This document shows positions 61,899 through 64,000 of a DNA stretch of 64,000 nucleotides, in pieces. Within the stretch, counting starts at the first letter, position 1, and the number at the start of each line of letters is the position of its first letter. Under the pieces are notes generated by a model. The model saw only the letters and a list, made by a program, of their open reading frames with translations, searched no databases and had not been told where the DNA came from. A program made the position numbers and the translations under genes. Source of the DNA: Ustilago trichophora (Eukaryota > Basidiomycota > Ustilaginomycetes > Ustilaginales > Ustilaginaceae); NCBI GenBank assembly GCA_900323505.1, contig OOIN01000020.1, positions 1-64,000 on the forward strand, given 5' to 3'.

Positions 61899-63018
61899 TG
61901 CTGTGGACGCAACAAGAGGGAGAGGATAGGAAAGGGTGTAGAAGGAGGTTTGTTGGCATGGGCATGATTCGAAGCCGTCGCATATTCCCACCCAGTATTA
62001 TATGTATTTCACCGCCCATCCTTCTAGGGTGATCAATGTGCCTTTACGTGGGGGAACAATCTGCCCATGGAGTCACGACATGCATGCAATACCACCATGA
62101 GAACAATCTTTCTATTCTAGTCGATGGAACCAAGCGAGGCTCGATCCGAAGAAGAATTCACCTACGGTTTTCCTCGATGCACGGCCGGCGGGTCGCTTGT
62201 CAAAAACCCAAACCTGCATAGGCCGGAATCTTCGCAATCAATTTGTGCAGCTTCGGCCCATTTCGTCGTGTCTGTGCACTCTCACCTTTCTGGAACGGCA
62301 GCGATTGCTTCCTGAAAGTTTCTGCATGCCTTTACGCGCTGCGTGGTATGAGGAACGTGGACATCTGCTCGGATCGTTTTCGGCAGCTATGTGCGTCCGT
62401 GTTTCTCTGCTTTGTATCCCTACTGATTGTCCATCTGAATACCTCTCTGTATCACCATTTTGGCCCTAGACGGCCAGTAACGCCATGCGTCCTCCCCTTA
62501 CTTTGGCGCACTCGCTGCTCTTTGCTTTTCTCGCTGTTCGTGTTCCCGGAACATCTCGCTTCAACCATGCTTATCTTGTCGAAGAGGCAAGATTGCAGCC
62601 GATAGAACCAAACACGTGCTAGCCGTTCCTACATTTCTTCCGCGGTACCCACACCTCAACCCGGCGGGGCGAAGGAAGTGCTGTTGCCGAAACGTGCCCT
62701 TGTCCATGCGCTCAGTATGGCTTTTTGCACCGCTCAGCTTCTTCTGAATGGCTAGGAAGGTTGCGTCAGTACATCGTAGGAAAATACGCTCAGTGCTAAT
62801 ATGCAGACAAAGGCGGCTTCAAATAAGCAAATGACATGATGTTACTATTTCGTCAAAGCTAATAAGCTCACGTGGCATGGGGAATCACCTACTGCAGACA
62901 TTGCATGTGGTGACCAATGCCAACTAACGACGTCAAAGAATCTCCTCGGTGCCCGCGAGCCCTTATTATGCAGCGATGTCAACAGCTGGACCTGCCTCTG
63001 ATGACTGATTTACCAGAT
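61899..63018. promoter_or_regulatory. Phosphatase promoter and MFS 3' flank
   Basis: These 1.1 kb hold the phosphatase promoter. TATTATATGTATTTC near 61994-62008 is a possible TATA region. No gene is seen. Confidence 0.5.
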
Positions 63019-64000
63019 TCAAGCTGAACCATTGCTCTTGCCTGGCTCTACCTTGAACTCCGCAGATGGGCTAGCGAATCTAGACTTTCCCCTCAACCAA
63101 GCCCCATACCGATACAGCAACACCAACAGCGGCACGCACAAGCACGCCAAACCAGCGAGCAGCGAAACGCCCTTGCCAATGCCCAAGTTCTTAAACAGTG
63201 GTCGACCCACCATCACGAAACCCGCCGCGAGCGACGATCTAGAAAAATCATTCGCGGCCAACAGCGAAGCTGCGTACTTGGGATACACCTGCGGGACGTA
63301 TAGCAGGACGCATTGCAGCAGCACATAAAATCCGATGCTATAGATTCCGATGCCAACGAGACCTACCGTCCAGTGAATCCATTCTCGTGTTGTCCAGGCG
63401 AAGAGAAAAAGGCCGAGGGGCATCATGATGCTAGCCGGGATCGCCGGAATGAGGCGCGATTCGAGTGGGGGAAGATTGCCGGATTTGCGGATTCGAGGCT
63501 CGACGTAGTGGTGCACGTAAAAGATGTATCCAGAGGCGCTCATGGCGGTGGTCACTACGACGCTGAGGAATGTGAGGCCCGCAGTGCCCAGCTTGAAGCG
63601 ATAAATAACCGGATAGATCAGGGGGAAGCTCTCAAAGAAGCTATAGTAGATAGCGTAGACTAGGGAGACGTAGACGTTCATGAATCCTGTGCCTGGGTCC
63701 AAGATCGAGATTTGGATTGGTCGAATGAGGGCATCTACGATCACCTTTTGCAGGGTGAGCTTGCTCTCCTCCATCTCTACTGCACACCTCAGGCCCAAAC
63801 ACTGCGTCACCTTTCGCAGCCGACGAGCCCTTCGCACCAGGATGTTCTGAGCACTCGTCTCTGGCATGCAAAAGAACATCAGGATCAGCACCGGCCCACA
63901 CAGCCAGACCTGGATCCACATTGGCCATCGCCACGTTTTGGCTTGCACCGCAAATCCACCCATCACGGGGCCCAGTGCAGGGCCCATACTCGCCGCGGCC
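63019..64000 (-). CDS. MFS transporter, DHA1-like, C-terminal part only
   Basis: The gene continues beyond the window; 327 codons are present, with the stop at 63019-63021. The first residues (AAASMGPALGPVMGGFAVQA) are the conserved helix-5 signature of the DHA1 drug/polyamine branch. MWIQVWLCGPVLILMFFCMP and PETSAQNILVRRARRLRK mark the end of helix 6 and the central loop; six further helices follow. Cargo is unknown; this branch exports drugs, polyamines or metabolites. The edge is the window boundary, not a truncation. Confidence 0.9.
   Translation of the reverse strand, partial: AAASMGPALGPVMGGFAVQAKTWRWPMWIQVWLCGPVLILMFFCMPETSAQNILVRRARRLRKVTQCLGLRCAVEMEESKLTLQKVIVDALIRPIQISILDPGTGFMNVYVSLVYAIYYSFFESFPLIYPVIYRFKLGTAGLTFLSVVVTTAMSASGYIFYVHHYVEPRIRKSGNLPPLESRLIPAIPASIMMPLGLFLFAWTTREWIHWTVGLVGIGIYSIGFYVLLQCVLLYVPQVYPKYAASLLAANDFSRSSLAAGFVMVGRPLFKNLGIGKGVSLLAGLACLCVPLLVLLYRYGAWLRGKSRFASPSAEFKVEPGKSNGSA

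Overview
This is one end of a chromosome of a basidiomycete smut fungus, most likely family Ustilaginaceae (Ustilago/Sporisorium/Moesziomyces group). The evidence is a CCCTAA/TTAGGG telomere at base 1, a telomere-linked RecQ-type helicase of the kind known from Ustilago maydis chromosome ends, GC-rich third codon positions, short introns (about 75-280 nt) with GTAAGT/GTATGT/GTGAGT donors, and clear fungal orthologues throughout. No species is claimed.

Region 1 (1-13.5 kb) is accessory and subtelomeric. About 234 bp of telomere repeat abuts a RecQ-like helicase gene (minus strand) that is cut off just after helicase motif Ia, so the telomere replaces the rest of the gene. Upstream of its helicase part the protein has OrsD-like zinc fingers and a tyrosine-recombinase-like domain. 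Then come about 1.6 kb of degenerate GTCA/ACGCGT-rich repeats and two tandem paralogous genes for large P-loop NTPase plus PD-(D/E)xK nuclease proteins resembling Crinkler-type (CR) effectors. The telomere-proximal copy is intact. The second copy has an in-frame TGA and has lost the nuclease lysine.

Region 2 (13.5-64 kb) is core chromosome with densely packed single-copy genes, in order: SPB1 rRNA methyltransferase, eIF3b, an SDHAF1/SDH6-like LYR protein, IPI1, a mitochondrial Sel1-repeat protein, a metallo-beta-lactamase-fold hydrolase, a secreted GH62 arabinofuranosidase, a TMEM115-type Golgi protein, eEF2, RanGAP (RNA1), PEX11, a Zn2Cys6 regulator, a cis-CaaD-like tautomerase, NAN1/UTP17, a chitin synthase, RPB6, ribosomal protein eL41 (25 codons), an atypical short-chain dehydrogenase, a secreted histidine acid phosphatase and the 3' part of an MFS transporter. 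Many serve ribosome production and translation (SPB1, IPI1, NAN1, eIF3b, eEF2, eL41). Exon structures for TLH, SDH6, IPI1, the hydrolase, eEF2, RNA1, the tautomerase, the chitin synthase, RPB6 and the dehydrogenase were worked out by hand from splice signals and reading phase.

The main points for follow-up are the YR-zinc finger-RecQ architecture cut by the telomere; the diverging tandem NTPase-nuclease pair; a RanGAP stop codon that overlaps a 5' splice site, giving possible 400 and 598 aa forms; a palindromic TGTACTGTACAGTACA-like motif scattered through intergenic DNA; and two possible small spliced genes without recognised homologues. No tRNA, rRNA or CRISPR array was recognised.
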